Shown here: one piece after another, positions 8,051 through 17,588 of the stretch
How positions within the stretch are numbered: position 1 is the stretch's first letter
How the letters are laid out: every line of letters starts with the position of its first letter
NCBI GenBank assembly: GCA_945861665.1
Contig: CAMAVS010000003.1
Location: 62,001-126,000, forward strand
DNA: 64,000 nt
From: Chitinophaga pinensis
GTDB lineage: Bacteria > Bacteroidota > Bacteroidia > UBA4408
Reading direction: 5' to 3'
The notes under the pieces: model-generated
What the model was told of the DNA's origin: nothing
Databases searched by the model: none
Seen by the model: only the letters and a program-made list of their open reading frames with translations
Translations under genes and position numbers: made by a program

Positions 8051-8836
8051 GTGCTTTCTAAAAATCAAATAAACTTTATATCATCTCTACAGCGAAAAGC
8101 TATTCGCGCAAAGAATAATTTGTTTGTTGTAGAAGGTATAAAAATGGTAGAAGAACTAATAGTTTCTTCTATTAAGATTAATAACATTTTTGCAACATCT
8201 GCCTGGGTAGATGCTAATCAGGCTGTTGTATCTTCAATTGGTAGTCAACTAATCTTGGTTTCGGATATAGAATTGCAAAGGATAAGTTCGCTTTCTACTC
8301 CAAATGAGGTTCTTGCAGTTTGTGAAATAAAACACAATGAATTTTCTTTCCTTAATTGCAAAAATAAGATCACACTTGTTTTGGACAATGTTCAAATTCC
8401 TGGAAATTTAGGGACCATTATACGAATAGCCGATTGGTTTGGCGTGCAAAATATTGTTTGTTCAGTTGATACTGTTGATGTGTATAATCCTAAAGTGATT
8501 CAAGCAACGATGGGGTCTTTTATGAGGGTTAATGTGTTTTACAAAACACTCGATGCACTATTAAAAGAAGCTCATTTGTCCGGAATTTCTATATACGGAG
8601 CTGCATTAAAAGGCAATAATATATACTCAGCCACTAATCTTGATAAGGGAATAATTGTGTTGGGAAATGAGTCAAAAGGTATTTCTGAGGAAGTATTAAA
8701 ATTATGTAATACTCAAATTTCCATTCCTCACTTCTCCATTGATACAATTAATGGCCCAGATTCATTGAATGTTGCAGTAGCTGCCGGGATTATTTGTTCG
8801 GAATTTACCCGAAGAAATGTTAAAATAGATTCATAA
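8051..8836 (+). CDS. TrmH/SpoU-family RNA 2'-O-methyltransferase
   Basis: A SPOUT-fold methyltransferase that 2'-O-methylates ribose in rRNA or tRNA; about 261 residues from GTG 8051. The N-terminal substrate-binding domain starts LSKNQINFISSLQ and holds NNLFVVEGIKMVEELI. The three SpoU motifs are present in order: NVQIPGNLGTIIRIADWFG (motif 1), IIVLGNESKGIS (motif 2) and ISIPHFSIDTINGPDSLNVA (motif 3, knot). The ATG at 8003 would add 16 unrelated residues and lies upstream of the predicted transcript start, so I take the GTG, where family members normally begin. The exact nucleotide target is unknown. The stop overlaps the next ATG by one base. Confidence 0.88.
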   Translation: MLSKNQINFISSLQRKAIRAKNNLFVVEGIKMVEELIVSSIKINNIFATSAWVDANQAVVSSIGSQLILVSDIELQRISSLSTPNEVLAVCEIKHNEFSFLNCKNKITLVLDNVQIPGNLGTIIRIADWFGVQNIVCSVDTVDVYNPKVIQATMGSFMRVNVFYKTLDALLKEAHLSGISIYGAALKGNNIYSATNLDKGIIVLGNESKGISEEVLKLCNTQISIPHFSIDTINGPDSLNVAVAAGIICSEFTRRNVKIDS

Positions 8837-9738
8837 TGGAATTGTTTAAAGAAGCACTTCTAATAAAATATACAACTCCCATTTATGCTGTTTTAATTGG
8901 CATTGAGATGGGGATTACCTATATCCATAACAAGCATTATTATACTGTAAAAGATACTTTTATAAACGTCTACCTCTCGGTTTTGAATTTAGGATTAGAT
9001 GTGTTAGTGCGTGTGTTCTGTTTGCTTGTATTAAACTTTTTTTTTCAATATCATTTTTTTGAAATTAAAAATGTATATGCATACTGGTTTTTTTTATTTT
9101 TACTTCAAGACTTAGCATTTTACTTTCAGCACCGAGTAGATCATTTTAGTCGATTTTTTTGGGCAGTTCATGTTACGCACCATTCTTCCGACCATTTTAA
9201 TTTGACAACAGGTTTTCGTTCTTCTGTTTTTCAACCGCTATACCGGTATGTGTATTTTATTCCACTTGCCCTTTTTGGATGTAAGCCAATGGATATTATG
9301 TTGATGTATGCTGCTACTCAGATATATGGAATTCTTATACACACACAATACATTAATAAACTTGGATTTTTAGAATATTTTCTAGCTACCCCTTCACATC
9401 ATAGAGTGCATCACGCATCCAATGTTAAATACCTTGACAAAAATATGGGAATGGTATTAATTATTTGGGATAAGTTATTTGGAACATTTCAAAAGGAGGA
9501 TGATGCAGAACCTATAAAGTATGGTTTAACGAAAAAGCTACCTGACCCTCATCACCCAATCAATATTGTGTTTCACGAATGGAAAGCTATTTATAATGAT
9601 GCAAAAAGAAAGTTATCTTTGAAAATAAAGTTGGGGTATTTATTTATGCCACCAGGATGGAGTCACGATGGGAGTTCTAAGACATCGAAACAATTACGAG
9701 ACGAGTTGAATAAAAAATCGCAAAATGAAAAGCAATAA
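8836..9738 (+). CDS. Sterol desaturase / fatty-acid hydroxylase family membrane protein
   Basis: A 300-residue integral membrane di-iron oxygenase of the fatty-acid hydroxylase superfamily. Several hydrophobic helices (about residues 10-30, 47-70, 80-100, 140-160) surround the histidine boxes that bind the irons: HRVDH, HVTHHSSDH and HRVHHASN, in the expected order and spacing. Such enzymes hydroxylate or desaturate lipids such as sterols, fatty acids, carotenoids or ether lipids; the substrate is not evident. It starts on the last base of the TrmH-family stop codon and overlaps the start of the next gene by 14 bases, so these three are probably one transcript. Confidence 0.88.
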   Translation: MELFKEALLIKYTTPIYAVLIGIEMGITYIHNKHYYTVKDTFINVYLSVLNLGLDVLVRVFCLLVLNFFFQYHFFEIKNVYAYWFFLFLLQDLAFYFQHRVDHFSRFFWAVHVTHHSSDHFNLTTGFRSSVFQPLYRYVYFIPLALFGCKPMDIMLMYAATQIYGILIHTQYINKLGFLEYFLATPSHHRVHHASNVKYLDKNMGMVLIIWDKLFGTFQKEDDAEPIKYGLTKKLPDPHHPINIVFHEWKAIYNDAKRKLSLKIKLGYLFMPPGWSHDGSSKTSKQLRDELNKKSQNEKQ

Positions 9739-10354
9739 AATTTTTGCACACATTGTTTTCTTTTTGCTATTACCTACTCTAAGAATATTTGGACAGCAAC
9801 AAGCTCAGCTCAACGATATAAATGTAGTAATTCACCAAGAAACATTGAATAAGTTGGTTGTGGCTTTAGGTGAAGTAAAAGGAGATTCCGAATACGATTT
9901 TATGTTTATGACTTGGCATTACCAATGGAGTGTATTGAAATCTGCTTTTGAGTTAATGCCCGGTAAAGCGAATTTTATATCGGATGTAAAAGTAGACGTA
10001 GGGCCATTCACATATTCTTCAAAGGTTAACGGTAATGTAGATGTAACGTATGACATTAAAACCAATTTGATTAGCATAAAAGTGAAAGAAGCTGTTTTTG
10101 AATTATACACTGTTATTTTCGGAAAAAAATATCACATAAAAGATATCAATCTTGCAGATTACTACCAAACACCATTTACTTTTGAAGGTCCCATGAGTAT
10201 TGAAACAGAGATGGAGTTTATGATGCCAGATAATACTATAAAAAAATTGTATGCACGAGCTACAAATTGTATATTAACAGTTCAAGATAAAAAGATAGTG
10301 GTTGCTTCTGAAATTGATTTTTTTGACAAATCAATGTTTCAAATTAGAAAGTAA
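9725..10354 (+). CDS. Exported protein of unknown function, coupled to the sterol-desaturase family gene
   Basis: 209 residues with a clear Sec signal peptide (MKSNKIFAHIVFFLLLPTL, cleavage near IFGQQ). The mature part has alternating hydrophobic and polar residues suggesting mostly beta structure, for example VKVDVGPFTYSSKVNGNV and DVTYDIKTNLISIKV. It has no cysteines likely to be lipidated, no sorting domain and no catalytic motif I recognise, so it is probably periplasmic. The start lies inside the desaturase-like gene (14-base overlap). This argues that it is made together with that enzyme and may act on or carry the same lipid, which is inference only. It ends three bases before the convergent hydrolase gene. 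Confidence 0.75.
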   Translation: MKSNKIFAHIVFFLLLPTLRIFGQQQAQLNDINVVIHQETLNKLVVALGEVKGDSEYDFMFMTWHYQWSVLKSAFELMPGKANFISDVKVDVGPFTYSSKVNGNVDVTYDIKTNLISIKVKEAVFELYTVIFGKKYHIKDINLADYYQTPFTFEGPMSIETEMEFMMPDNTIKKLYARATNCILTVQDKKIVVASEIDFFDKSMFQIRK

Positions 10355-10357
10355 TTA

Positions 10358-11158
10358 TCAACTTTTATAAACACTTCTTGCAAATTTCCGTATTGCTTTA
10401 AAGCAGTCTTGTTTTGCCTCTAAGTAGCTCATGTGTCCTGAATTTTCTAATACTAAAACTTGTGATTTTTCGGGCAAATAAAATTGCTCTTTTAAACTTT
10501 GGAACGTAACCGTTTTGTCTTTTTTTCCTGCAATAAATAACACCGGATATTGTGCAAATTTAATTATTACCTCTCTATCCATTCTTATTTTCATTCCCTC
10601 TAATCCGGCAATAATACCTTGCTTTGGCAGTTGACTTGCTTCTTTCAATAGTTGTACAATTTCCTTTTTCAGTAATGGTTTGTATTCATTGGTAAATAAA
10701 TTTGGAATAACTTCTTTTATGAATTTTTTATGGTTTCTTTTAACAATTTGTATAGCTCTATCTCTTTCTGATTTTTTTTCTGCACTATCTGCCATTGCTG
10801 TTGAGTTAAACAACCCTAGTCCTTTCATATTATCAGGGTACATCTCTGCAAAAGCCAAGGCGGCATACCCTCCCATTGAATGACCAATAATGATGTATCT
10901 GCGTAAATTTAATTTGTTTAAAACTGCTTTAACATATTCAGCCATTTGCTCCATTGTATGAATATAGCCGTTGCAATTTGAATCACCATGGCCAAGTAAG
11001 TCAATACATATAACACGGTATTGTTTTGATAATTTGTTTTGATATTCAGCCCAAATGGTAGACGATTCCAAGAAACCATGAAGCAAAACAATAGCCCTCC
11101 CTTTTCCCTTATCGGAAAAACCTATCTCTGTGTTTTTAAAAGTAATATGTTTTTTCAC
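10358..11158 (-). CDS. Alpha/beta-fold hydrolase
   Basis: A 266-residue cytoplasmic alpha/beta hydrolase. It shows the oxyanion block VLLHGFLESSTIW (about residues 25-37), the nucleophile elbow GHSMGG (Ser near 95), the acid loop FIAGKKDKTV with its aspartate, and the catalytic histidine in NSGHMSYLE. Helical cap-like sequence lies between the nucleophile and the acid. The fold includes esterases, haloperoxidases and epoxide hydrolases, so the substrate is not defined. Translation begins at GTG 11158. It lies 13 bases downstream of the aminopeptidase P gene and is probably cotranscribed with it. Confidence 0.88.
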   Translation of the reverse strand: MKKHITFKNTEIGFSDKGKGRAIVLLHGFLESSTIWAEYQNKLSKQYRVICIDLLGHGDSNCNGYIHTMEQMAEYVKAVLNKLNLRRYIIIGHSMGGYAALAFAEMYPDNMKGLGLFNSTAMADSAEKKSERDRAIQIVKRNHKKFIKEVIPNLFTNEYKPLLKKEIVQLLKEASQLPKQGIIAGLEGMKIRMDREVIIKFAQYPVLFIAGKKDKTVTFQSLKEQFYLPEKSQVLVLENSGHMSYLEAKQDCFKAIRKFARSVYKS

Positions 11159-11171
11159 CTTTTATGCAAAA

Positions 11172-12461
11172 TTATTTTGCCATCAAGGCTTCAATTTCAT
11201 CTGCTTCTATCGGAATGTTTTTCATTAAATCAACAGGACCTTTTTTACTGATTAAAATATCATTTTCCAATCGTATTCCTAAGTTTTCTTCCGGTATATA
11301 TATTCCTGGTTCGCAGGTAAAAACCATTCCTTCTTCTAGTTTACGATTAAAATCACCTACATCGTGCACATCCAATCCTAAAAAGTGAGAAGTCCCATGC
11401 ATAAAATACTTTTTGTAGGCAGGCATATCAGAGTTTTGCTTTTTGATTTGATCAACTGTTAACAATCCTAAATCAAACAATTCTTTTTCCATTAATTCTC
11501 CAACTGCTTTATGGTATTCAGGAATCAAATTACCAACCGTAAGCATTGCTGTAGCACCTTTCATTACACGAAGCACAGCGTTGTAAACGTTTTTTTGTCT
11601 TTTTGAAAATTTTCCATTTACGGGTAAGCAACGCGTTAGGTCAGATGTATAATGTCCATATTCAGCCGCTACATCCAAGAGTATTACGTCACCGTCTTTA
11701 CACTCCTTATTGTTTTCAACATAATGCAATACGCAAGCATTTGCACCCGATGCAATGATTGGTCCGTATGCAAATCCTCTAGAACGGTTATTAATAAATT
11801 CGTGAATTAATTCAGCTTCTATTTCGTATTCCATTACTCCCGGTTTTACAAATGTCAATAATCTGCGAAATCCTTTTTCGGTAATATCACAAGCTTGTTG
11901 AATAAAATCGACTTCATAAGATGATTTAATGGCTCTCAATGAATGCATAATAGAAGCAGTACGTTCTAACTTGTGTAAGGGGTATTTTAAAACAAGGTTT
12001 TTATTGAACCGCATTTCTGCAGTTTCCAAATCAATATATCTTCTAGTATGCTCATTGCTATTAAGGTAAAGAAACTCTGCTTGAAATACTATTGCTTGAA
12101 ATACCTGATCAAAATGTTGAAACCAATGAATGTTTTTAATGCCAGAAGTATTTGTTGCCTGATTTTTGTTTAGTTTAGCACCTTCCCATATTGCTATGGT
12201 TTCATTTGTTTCGCGCACAAACAAGATTTCCTTTTGTGTTTCATTCGTGGCATCAGGATAAATCAATAAAATAGTTTGTTCTTGATCAACACCGGTTAAA
12301 TAAAATAAATCGGAATTTTGAATAAATCCCATAGAGCCATCTCCATTAGTAGGCATTATGTCATTGCTTACAAATACTGCAATGGAATTCGGTTTTAATA
12401 TTTTCGCAAACCGATTACGGTTATCGATAAACAGCTGTTGATTGATGGAGGAGTATTTCAT
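11172..12461 (-). CDS. Aminopeptidase P family Xaa-Pro metallopeptidase
   Basis: A 429-residue M24B peptidase removing N-terminal residues that precede proline. The N-terminal domain (about 1-170) is followed by the pita-bread catalytic domain. All five metal ligands are visible: the two aspartates in LLDVAAEYGHYTSDLTR, the histidine in HGTSHFLGLDVHDVGD, and the glutamates in FTCEPGIYIPEE and GIRLENDILIS. No signal peptide is present, so it should be cytoplasmic. Translation starts at an ATG 24 bases after the transcript start predicted from a minus-strand TAnnTTTG motif. The alpha/beta hydrolase follows in the same direction. Confidence 0.93.
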   Translation of the reverse strand: MKYSSINQQLFIDNRNRFAKILKPNSIAVFVSNDIMPTNGDGSMGFIQNSDLFYLTGVDQEQTILLIYPDATNETQKEILFVRETNETIAIWEGAKLNKNQATNTSGIKNIHWFQHFDQVFQAIVFQAEFLYLNSNEHTRRYIDLETAEMRFNKNLVLKYPLHKLERTASIMHSLRAIKSSYEVDFIQQACDITEKGFRRLLTFVKPGVMEYEIEAELIHEFINNRSRGFAYGPIIASGANACVLHYVENNKECKDGDVILLDVAAEYGHYTSDLTRCLPVNGKFSKRQKNVYNAVLRVMKGATAMLTVGNLIPEYHKAVGELMEKELFDLGLLTVDQIKKQNSDMPAYKKYFMHGTSHFLGLDVHDVGDFNRKLEEGMVFTCEPGIYIPEENLGIRLENDILISKKGPVDLMKNIPIEADEIEALMAK

Positions 12462-12489
12462 ATAATTTATTTATGTATAAGTAACCCAT

Positions 12490-12497
12490 CAAAGTTA
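12490..12497 (-). promoter_or_regulatory. -7 promoter element (TAacTTTG) for aminopeptidase P
   Basis: Minus-strand exact TAnnTTTG match. The predicted transcript start near 12485 gives a 24-base leader to the ATG at 12461. No convincing -33 TTG at the usual spacing. Confidence 0.5.
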
Positions 12498-12678
12498 ATA
12501 TTTTGTTTTAATCAAAAAAATGATAAAAATATAAGGTAAAAAAGGTGAATAATTATTTGAAAGTAGGATTGCAACAACTGTAAAATGTCTCATTAATAGA
12601 TTATTCGATTATCCTATATTCTGTTTTAATAAGAAACAATTAAAATTGTTTTGACTAGTAAAAATTGAAATCAATTTT

Positions 12679-12686
12679 TACATTTG
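12679..12686 (+). promoter_or_regulatory. -7 promoter element (TAcaTTTG) for sdhCAB
   Basis: Exact TAnnTTTG match. The predicted transcript start near 12691 lies downstream of a possible start at 12665 and 28 bases before the ATG at 12719, so it supports the shorter SdhC. Confidence 0.5.
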
Positions 12687-12718
12687 TAGTGCTAAATAAA
12701 CAAAAGTTTAAATACTAT

Positions 12719-13381
12719 ATGGCCAACTTCTTACAATCTTCTATCGGAAAAAAAGTACTAATGAGTATCACGGGTTTATTCTTAATATCTTTTTTGGTTG
12801 TACACTGTTTCTTGAACTCCTTCATTTTTTTTAATGATGGAGGCGTGATGTTTAATGAGGGTGCTGAATTTATGGCCCATAACCCAATTATCAGAACAAT
12901 GGAGATTGTTTTGTTCATTGGTATTATTCTCCATATTGTGCAAGCCTTAATACTGACTTTGCAAAATCAAAAAGCGCGACCAATTAAATATGCTGTGCAA
13001 AATGGAGCAGCAAATAGTAAGTGGTATTCTCGCTCAATGGGTCTTTTAGGTACTTTGATTTTAATGTTTTTGATTATTCACTTAAAACATTTTTGGTATG
13101 TAAGCCGATTAACTGATGAAATAACAAGCGGTGAAGAAACCTTATTTGGAGAAATGATAGAAGTTTTTGAGAATCCAATGATCGTATTATTGTATGTGCT
13201 TGCAATGTTTTCTTTGGGTTACCATTTGTTGCACGGCTTTCAATCAGCTTTTCAGTCCTTGGGATTAAATCATAAAAAGTACAGCCCATTGATAGCGGCA
13301 ATTGGATTTTGGTTTTCAATCATTGTTCCTTTTATTTTTGCAATGATGCCCATTTCAATTTATTTCGGTTTGATAAAATAG
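12719..13381 (+). CDS. sdhC: Succinate dehydrogenase/fumarate reductase cytochrome b subunit
   Basis: The membrane anchor of complex II, about 220 residues, of the single-subunit (type B, fused) kind that binds two haems b and passes electrons from succinate to menaquinone. It opens with ANFLQSSIGKKVLMSITGLF, typical of this family, and has five hydrophobic helices with histidines placed for haem ligation (for example VVHCFLNSF, GIILHIVQAL, LIIHLKHFW, GYHLLHGFQSAF). I use ATG 12719; 18 codons further upstream would precede the predicted transcript start. First gene of sdhC-sdhA-sdhB. Confidence 0.92.
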   Translation: MANFLQSSIGKKVLMSITGLFLISFLVVHCFLNSFIFFNDGGVMFNEGAEFMAHNPIIRTMEIVLFIGIILHIVQALILTLQNQKARPIKYAVQNGAANSKWYSRSMGLLGTLILMFLIIHLKHFWYVSRLTDEITSGEETLFGEMIEVFENPMIVLLYVLAMFSLGYHLLHGFQSAFQSLGLNHKKYSPLIAAIGFWFSIIVPFIFAMMPISIYFGLIK

Positions 13382-13399
13382 AAAGTTTTAGAAAAATAT

Positions 13400-15379
13400 A
13401 TGTCAAAAATAGAAAGTAATATTCCGGAAGGAAACTTAGAACAGAAGTGGAGTAAATACAAGTCCACTGTTGCTTTGGTAAATCCCGCCAACAAACGTAG
13501 TCTGGAGATTATAGTTATTGGTTCAGGTCTTGCAGGTTCCTCTGCAGCAGCATCATTAGCCGAGATGGGCTATAAAGTGAAAGTGTTTTGTTTTCAAGAT
13601 TCTCCTCGTAGAGCTCACTCAATAGCTGCTCAAGGTGGGATTAATGCAGCAAAAAATTATCAGAACGATGGAGATAGTACCTACCGTTTGTTTTACGATA
13701 CAATTAAAGGTGGTGATTACAGAGCGCGTGAAGGAAATGTCCACCGCTTGGCTGAAGTAAGTGCAAATATAATTGATCAGTGTGTGGCGCAAGGGGTTCC
13801 TTTGGCACGTGAATATGGAGGAATGTTGAGTAACCGTTCTTTTGGCGGTACTCAGGTACAACGTACTTTTTATGCAGCCGGACAAACTGGTCAACAACTG
13901 TTATTGGGAGCTTATAGTGCCCTAGAGCGTCAAGTTGGTTTAGGAGCGGTTGAAATGTATTCGCGTCACGAAATGTTGGAAGTAGTTATTATTGATGGAA
14001 AGGCACGCGGGATTATCGCTCGCGATTTAGTGAATGGAAAGTTAGAGCGCCATTTTGGTCATGCTGTGTTATTATGTACCGGTGGATATGGTAACGTATT
14101 TTATTTATCCACCAATGCGATGGGCAGTAACGTTACTGCTGCTTGGAAAGCACATAAGAGAGGTGCATTTTTCGGTAATCCTTGTTATACTCAAATTCAT
14201 CCAACCTGTATTCCTGTTTCGGGCGATCATCAATCGAAATTAACCTTGATGAGTGAATCGTTGCGTAACGATGGAAGAATTTGGGTTCCAAAAAAACAAG
14301 GCGATACACGCAAAGCAAATGAAATTCCGGAAGAAGAAAGAGATTATTATTTGGAACGCAGATATCCAGCTTTTGGTAATCTTGTTCCACGTGATGTGGC
14401 ATCTCGTGCAGCAAAAGAACGTTGCGATGCGGGATTTGGAGTAGGGAATTCCAAAATGGCAGTTTACCTCGATTATAAGGCAGCCATTGACCGTTATGGT
14501 AAAACACAAGCAAAAAAATTAAACATTGATAATCCAACTGCCGAGCAGTTAAGTGAGTTTGGGAAACAAGTTGTACAAGAAAAATACGGTAACCTATTCG
14601 AAATGTACGATCAGATTACAGGTGAAAACCCGTATGAAGTTCCAATGCGTATTTATCCTGCCGTTCACTACACAATGGGTGGATTGTGGGTGGATTATAA
14701 TTTAATGACAACCGTACCCGGAATGTATGCATTGGGTGAGGCAAACTTCTCCGATCACGGTGCAAACCGATTAGGAGCCTCTGCTTTGATGCAAGGATTG
14801 GCAGATGGCTATTTCGTTATTCCATATACAATTGGTGCATACCTATCGAAAGAAATTAGCGTAAAACCTATATCTACCGACCACGAGGCATTTGTTAATG
14901 CAGAGAATGATGTGAGAACAATTATCGATAAATTTTTCTCGATAAAGGGTACAAAATCCGTTGATCATTTTCACAAACGTTTAGGGAAAATTATGTGGGG
15001 CAAGTGTGGAATGGCACGCAACGAAAAAGGACTGGAAGAGGCAATACAAGAAATTCGAGTATTACGTGAAGAGTTTTGGACAGATCTTCGTGTATTAGGT
15101 ACTCCAAATGAGTTTAATCCGGAATTAGAAAAGGCAGGAAGAGTTGCAGATTTTCTTGAATTGGGCGAATTAATGTGTATTGATGCACTTAACAGAAATG
15201 AATCCTGCGGTGGTCACTTTCGTGAAGAATATCAAACAGATGAAGGGGAAGCAAATCGTGATGATGTGAATTTTTCCTATGTAGCAGCATGGGAAAATAA
15301 AGGCAACAACAATTACGAATTACACAAAGAAGAATTAAAATTTGAAGCGATTAAAATTGCTGCTCGTAGTTATAAATAA
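13400..15379 (+). CDS. sdhA: Succinate dehydrogenase/fumarate reductase flavoprotein subunit
   Basis: The 659-residue catalytic subunit, oxidising succinate to fumarate with covalently bound FAD. The dinucleotide-binding motif [20 protein letters not shown] is at about residues 32-52, and the flavinylation histidine lies in [14 protein letters not shown]. Substrate-site blocks include [13 protein letters not shown] and the C-terminal flavin block [21 protein letters not shown], and [12 protein letters not shown] lies near the end. The length matches the type B enzymes of Bacteroidota and epsilonproteobacteria. It starts 18 bases after sdhC. Direction of the reaction in vivo (oxidative or reductive) cannot be told from sequence. 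Confidence 0.96.
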   Translation: MSKIESNIPEGNLEQKWSKYKSTVALVNPANKRSLEIIVIGSGLAGSSAAASLAEMGYKVKVFCFQDSPRRAHSIAAQGGINAAKNYQNDGDSTYRLFYDTIKGGDYRAREGNVHRLAEVSANIIDQCVAQGVPLAREYGGMLSNRSFGGTQVQRTFYAAGQTGQQLLLGAYSALERQVGLGAVEMYSRHEMLEVVIIDGKARGIIARDLVNGKLERHFGHAVLLCTGGYGNVFYLSTNAMGSNVTAAWKAHKRGAFFGNPCYTQIHPTCIPVSGDHQSKLTLMSESLRNDGRIWVPKKQGDTRKANEIPEEERDYYLERRYPAFGNLVPRDVASRAAKERCDAGFGVGNSKMAVYLDYKAAIDRYGKTQAKKLNIDNPTAEQLSEFGKQVVQEKYGNLFEMYDQITGENPYEVPMRIYPAVHYTMGGLWVDYNLMTTVPGMYALGEANFSDHGANRLGASALMQGLADGYFVIPYTIGAYLSKEISVKPISTDHEAFVNAENDVRTIIDKFFSIKGTKSVDHFHKRLGKIMWGKCGMARNEKGLEEAIQEIRVLREEFWTDLRVLGTPNEFNPELEKAGRVADFLELGELMCIDALNRNESCGGHFREEYQTDEGEANRDDVNFSYVAAWENKGNNNYELHKEELKFEAIKIAARSYK

Positions 15380-15484
15380 TAACAAACCGTGAAACTCCAA
15401 AAACCTCTGTGAACTCCGTGTTAAAAATTTAAACACAGAGAACACAAAGAATAGGAAGAGTCGCACAGAGAAAAAAGAAAAAAT
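15380..15484. repeat. Imperfect inverted repeat of the CTCTGTG / CACAGAG type between sdhA and sdhB
   Basis: The 105-base gap contains CTCTGTGAACTCCGTGTT (15403-15420) and, after a short spacer, AACACAGAGAACACAAAG, which is nearly its reverse complement, followed by a further CGCACAGAG. Such CACAGAG/CCGTG blocks occur as dispersed intergenic elements in many bacterial genomes. Here one sits inside an operon. A hairpin forms but has no U-tract, so it is not a standard terminator. Confidence 0.6.
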
Positions 15485-16240
15485 ATGAGTACTGGAAATA
15501 TGAATTTAACGCTGAAAATTTGGCGTCAGAAAAACGGAAAAGAAGCTGGTAATTTGGTAAGCTATCAAGTAAAGGATATTTCTCCGGATATGTCATTCTT
15601 AGAAATGATTGATGTATTAAACGAACAGCTTATTAATAAGGGTGATGAGTCTATTGCTTTCGATCACGATTGCCGCGAAGGAATTTGTGGTATGTGTAGT
15701 ATGTTTATCAATGGTCGTGCTCACGGACCCAAAGAGGGAATCACTACCTGTCAATTACATATGCGCTCATTCAAAGACGGTGATACAATTGTTGTAGAGC
15801 CTTGGAGAGCAGCATCATTTCCTGTAATTAAGGATTTAACAGTCGATCGTTCGGCATTCGATCGTATCATTGCAAAAGGTGGCTATATATCTGTTAACAC
15901 AGGAAATGCTCAAGATGCCAACAATATTCCTATTCCTAAAACAGAGGCTGATGCAGCTTTTAATGCGGCAGCTTGTATTGGTTGTGGTGCCTGTGTTGCA
16001 ACCTGCAAAAATTCATCGGCAATGTTGTTTGTTGCTGCTAAAATTTCCCAATTCGCTTTATTGCCTCAAGGACAAGTTGAGCGTGAAACACGTGCATTGA
16101 ATATGGTGAATCAAATGGACGAAGAAGGTTTTGGTAACTGTACCAATACGGGTGCTTGTGAGGTAGAATGTCCAAAAGGAATATCCTTAGAAAATATTGC
16201 TCGTATGAACCGTGAGTTTTATTTGGCAAACATTAAATAG
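15485..16240 (+). CDS. sdhB: Succinate dehydrogenase/fumarate reductase iron-sulfur subunit
   Basis: The 251-residue electron-transfer subunit of complex II. The N-terminal [2Fe-2S] ferredoxin domain shows CREGICGMC with a further cysteine in GITTCQLH. The C-terminal domain carries [13 protein letters not shown] and [12 protein letters not shown] for the [4Fe-4S] and [3Fe-4S] clusters. Together with SdhC and SdhA it completes the enzyme. It is separated from sdhA by 105 bases that hold a dispersed-type inverted repeat, and a strong terminator follows, closing the operon. Confidence 0.96.
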   Translation: MSTGNMNLTLKIWRQKNGKEAGNLVSYQVKDISPDMSFLEMIDVLNEQLINKGDESIAFDHDCREGICGMCSMFINGRAHGPKEGITTCQLHMRSFKDGDTIVVEPWRAASFPVIKDLTVDRSAFDRIIAKGGYISVNTGNAQDANNIPIPKTEADAAFNAAACIGCGACVATCKNSSAMLFVAAKISQFALLPQGQVERETRALNMVNQMDEEGFGNCTNTGACEVECPKGISLENIARMNREFYLANIK

Positions 16241-16262
16241 TATTTAAAAACACTAAAAGTGG

Positions 16263-16297
16263 AAGAGGCTATTGAAATTTAAATAGCCTCTTTTTTA
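16263..16297 (+). terminator. Rho-independent terminator after sdhB
   Basis: Stem AAGAGGCTATT / AATAGCCTCTT with an 8-base loop, followed by a run of T. Ends the sdhCAB operon. Confidence 0.85.
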
Positions 16298-16350
16298 TTT
16301 GCTCATTATTTACTTACATTTAGACTTTCTCATAAACATAAATTTAGTAA

Positions 16351-17580
16351 GTGCATTTTTTTAAAGCAATTATTCTGTTTTCTTTAATAGTTAATTTTTT
16401 AATCGCTCAACCTGCCTATAAGTTTAACGAACAGGGCGTAGATAAGATGAACAAAGCAAATTATATTGAAGGCATAAAGGATTTTGATAAAGCAATTGCC
16501 AAAGACCAAAATGAATTTGAATCCTATACCGATCGTGGTCGCTGTCAATATGCATTAGGTAAAAAGGATTTGGCATTCGCGGATTACTCCCAAGCAATTA
16601 AATTAAATCCCGATTATCAACAAGCCTATTATTTTAGAGGAATTGTATACTCCGATATGAACAAGGACAGGGAAGCTATTGCCGATTTTTCGAAAATAAT
16701 ACAATTACAACCTGCTTTCACAGATGCCTATGTAAAACGCGGTATGCTTTATTTTAAAAGTGCACAAAACGACCTTGCCTTAAAAGATTTAAATAAAGGC
16801 ATTGAACAAAGCAGTAGGGATGCTAAAATATTTGCTGCACGCGGAAGTATTTATAAAGCATTGAATAAAAACGAAGAGGCTGCAAATGATTATTCCCAAG
16901 CCATTAACATTGATGCAAATTATTTGGATGCATATTACAAAAGAGGATTGGTGTTGGCTAGATTAAAGAAATACGCTCAGGCAGTTGCTGATTTTACCAA
17001 ATGCGTAGAACTAAAAATGAATACCGAGGATTTGTTTTTTCAACGAGCTGCCTCCAATTTGGCTTTGGGAAAACCTGAGGAAGCATTAAAAGATTTCAAT
17101 ACCTTGATTGATGTAATGAAGACAAAAAATACCACCATCCTTAATTCACGTGGATTGTTATTGCTTCAAAAGAGTGATGGTGCAGGAGCCGCGAAAGATT
17201 TTTCCAAAACACTTATCATCGACAAGACTGATTTTTTCGCCTATTGTCAGCGAGGAAATGCATATTTAAAGCAAGGCAAAACAAAGTATCCGCTTGCTGT
17301 AAACGATTTTAATAAAGCAATTGAATTAAAATCCGATAATGTCGATGGGCATTTTGGACTGGGTAATGCTTATTTCGAATCGGGAAAATATGAAAAAGCT
17401 GTTGAATCACTTTCAAAAGCCATAAAGCTAAAGCCTAGTGCCAATGCCCATTATATTCGTGGAAAATGTAATTTTAAGCTGAATAACAAAAAGGGAATGT
17501 GCGATGATTTTTCTGTGGCAGAAAGTATGGGAAGCAAGGATGCAAAAAAGGATGCATTGTTAATGTGTAACGGACGATAA
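16351..17580 (+). CDS. Exported tetratricopeptide-repeat protein
   Basis: A 409-residue protein with a Sec signal peptide (FFKAIILFSLIVNFLIAQ) followed by about eleven TPR units of 34 residues from residue 25 to the end. Typical unit features recur: ALGKKDLAFADYSQAIKLNP, YYFRGIVYSDMNKDREA, AYVKRGMLYFKSAQND. TPRs bind proteins, so this is probably a periplasmic scaffold; no enzymatic domain is attached. Translation starts at GTG 16351. It lies 8 bases upstream of the SpmAB-like gene, so the two are probably cotranscribed, and a transporter-related role is possible but unproven. Confidence 0.88.
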   Translation: MHFFKAIILFSLIVNFLIAQPAYKFNEQGVDKMNKANYIEGIKDFDKAIAKDQNEFESYTDRGRCQYALGKKDLAFADYSQAIKLNPDYQQAYYFRGIVYSDMNKDREAIADFSKIIQLQPAFTDAYVKRGMLYFKSAQNDLALKDLNKGIEQSSRDAKIFAARGSIYKALNKNEEAANDYSQAINIDANYLDAYYKRGLVLARLKKYAQAVADFTKCVELKMNTEDLFFQRAASNLALGKPEEALKDFNTLIDVMKTKNTTILNSRGLLLLQKSDGAGAAKDFSKTLIIDKTDFFAYCQRGNAYLKQGKTKYPLAVNDFNKAIELKSDNVDGHFGLGNAYFESGKYEKAVESLSKAIKLKPSANAHYIRGKCNFKLNNKKGMCDDFSVAESMGSKDAKKDALLMCNGR

Positions 17581-17588
17581 AAAACATT

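Noticed and set aside
14133-14537. Long antisense open frames inside sdhA and other conserved genes
   Set aside because: They mirror strongly conserved genes on the other strand and show no recognisable protein features or start signals.
16263-16297. Hairpin after sdhB as a riboswitch or regulatory RNA
   Set aside because: A simple stem with T-run directly after a stop codon is a terminator.
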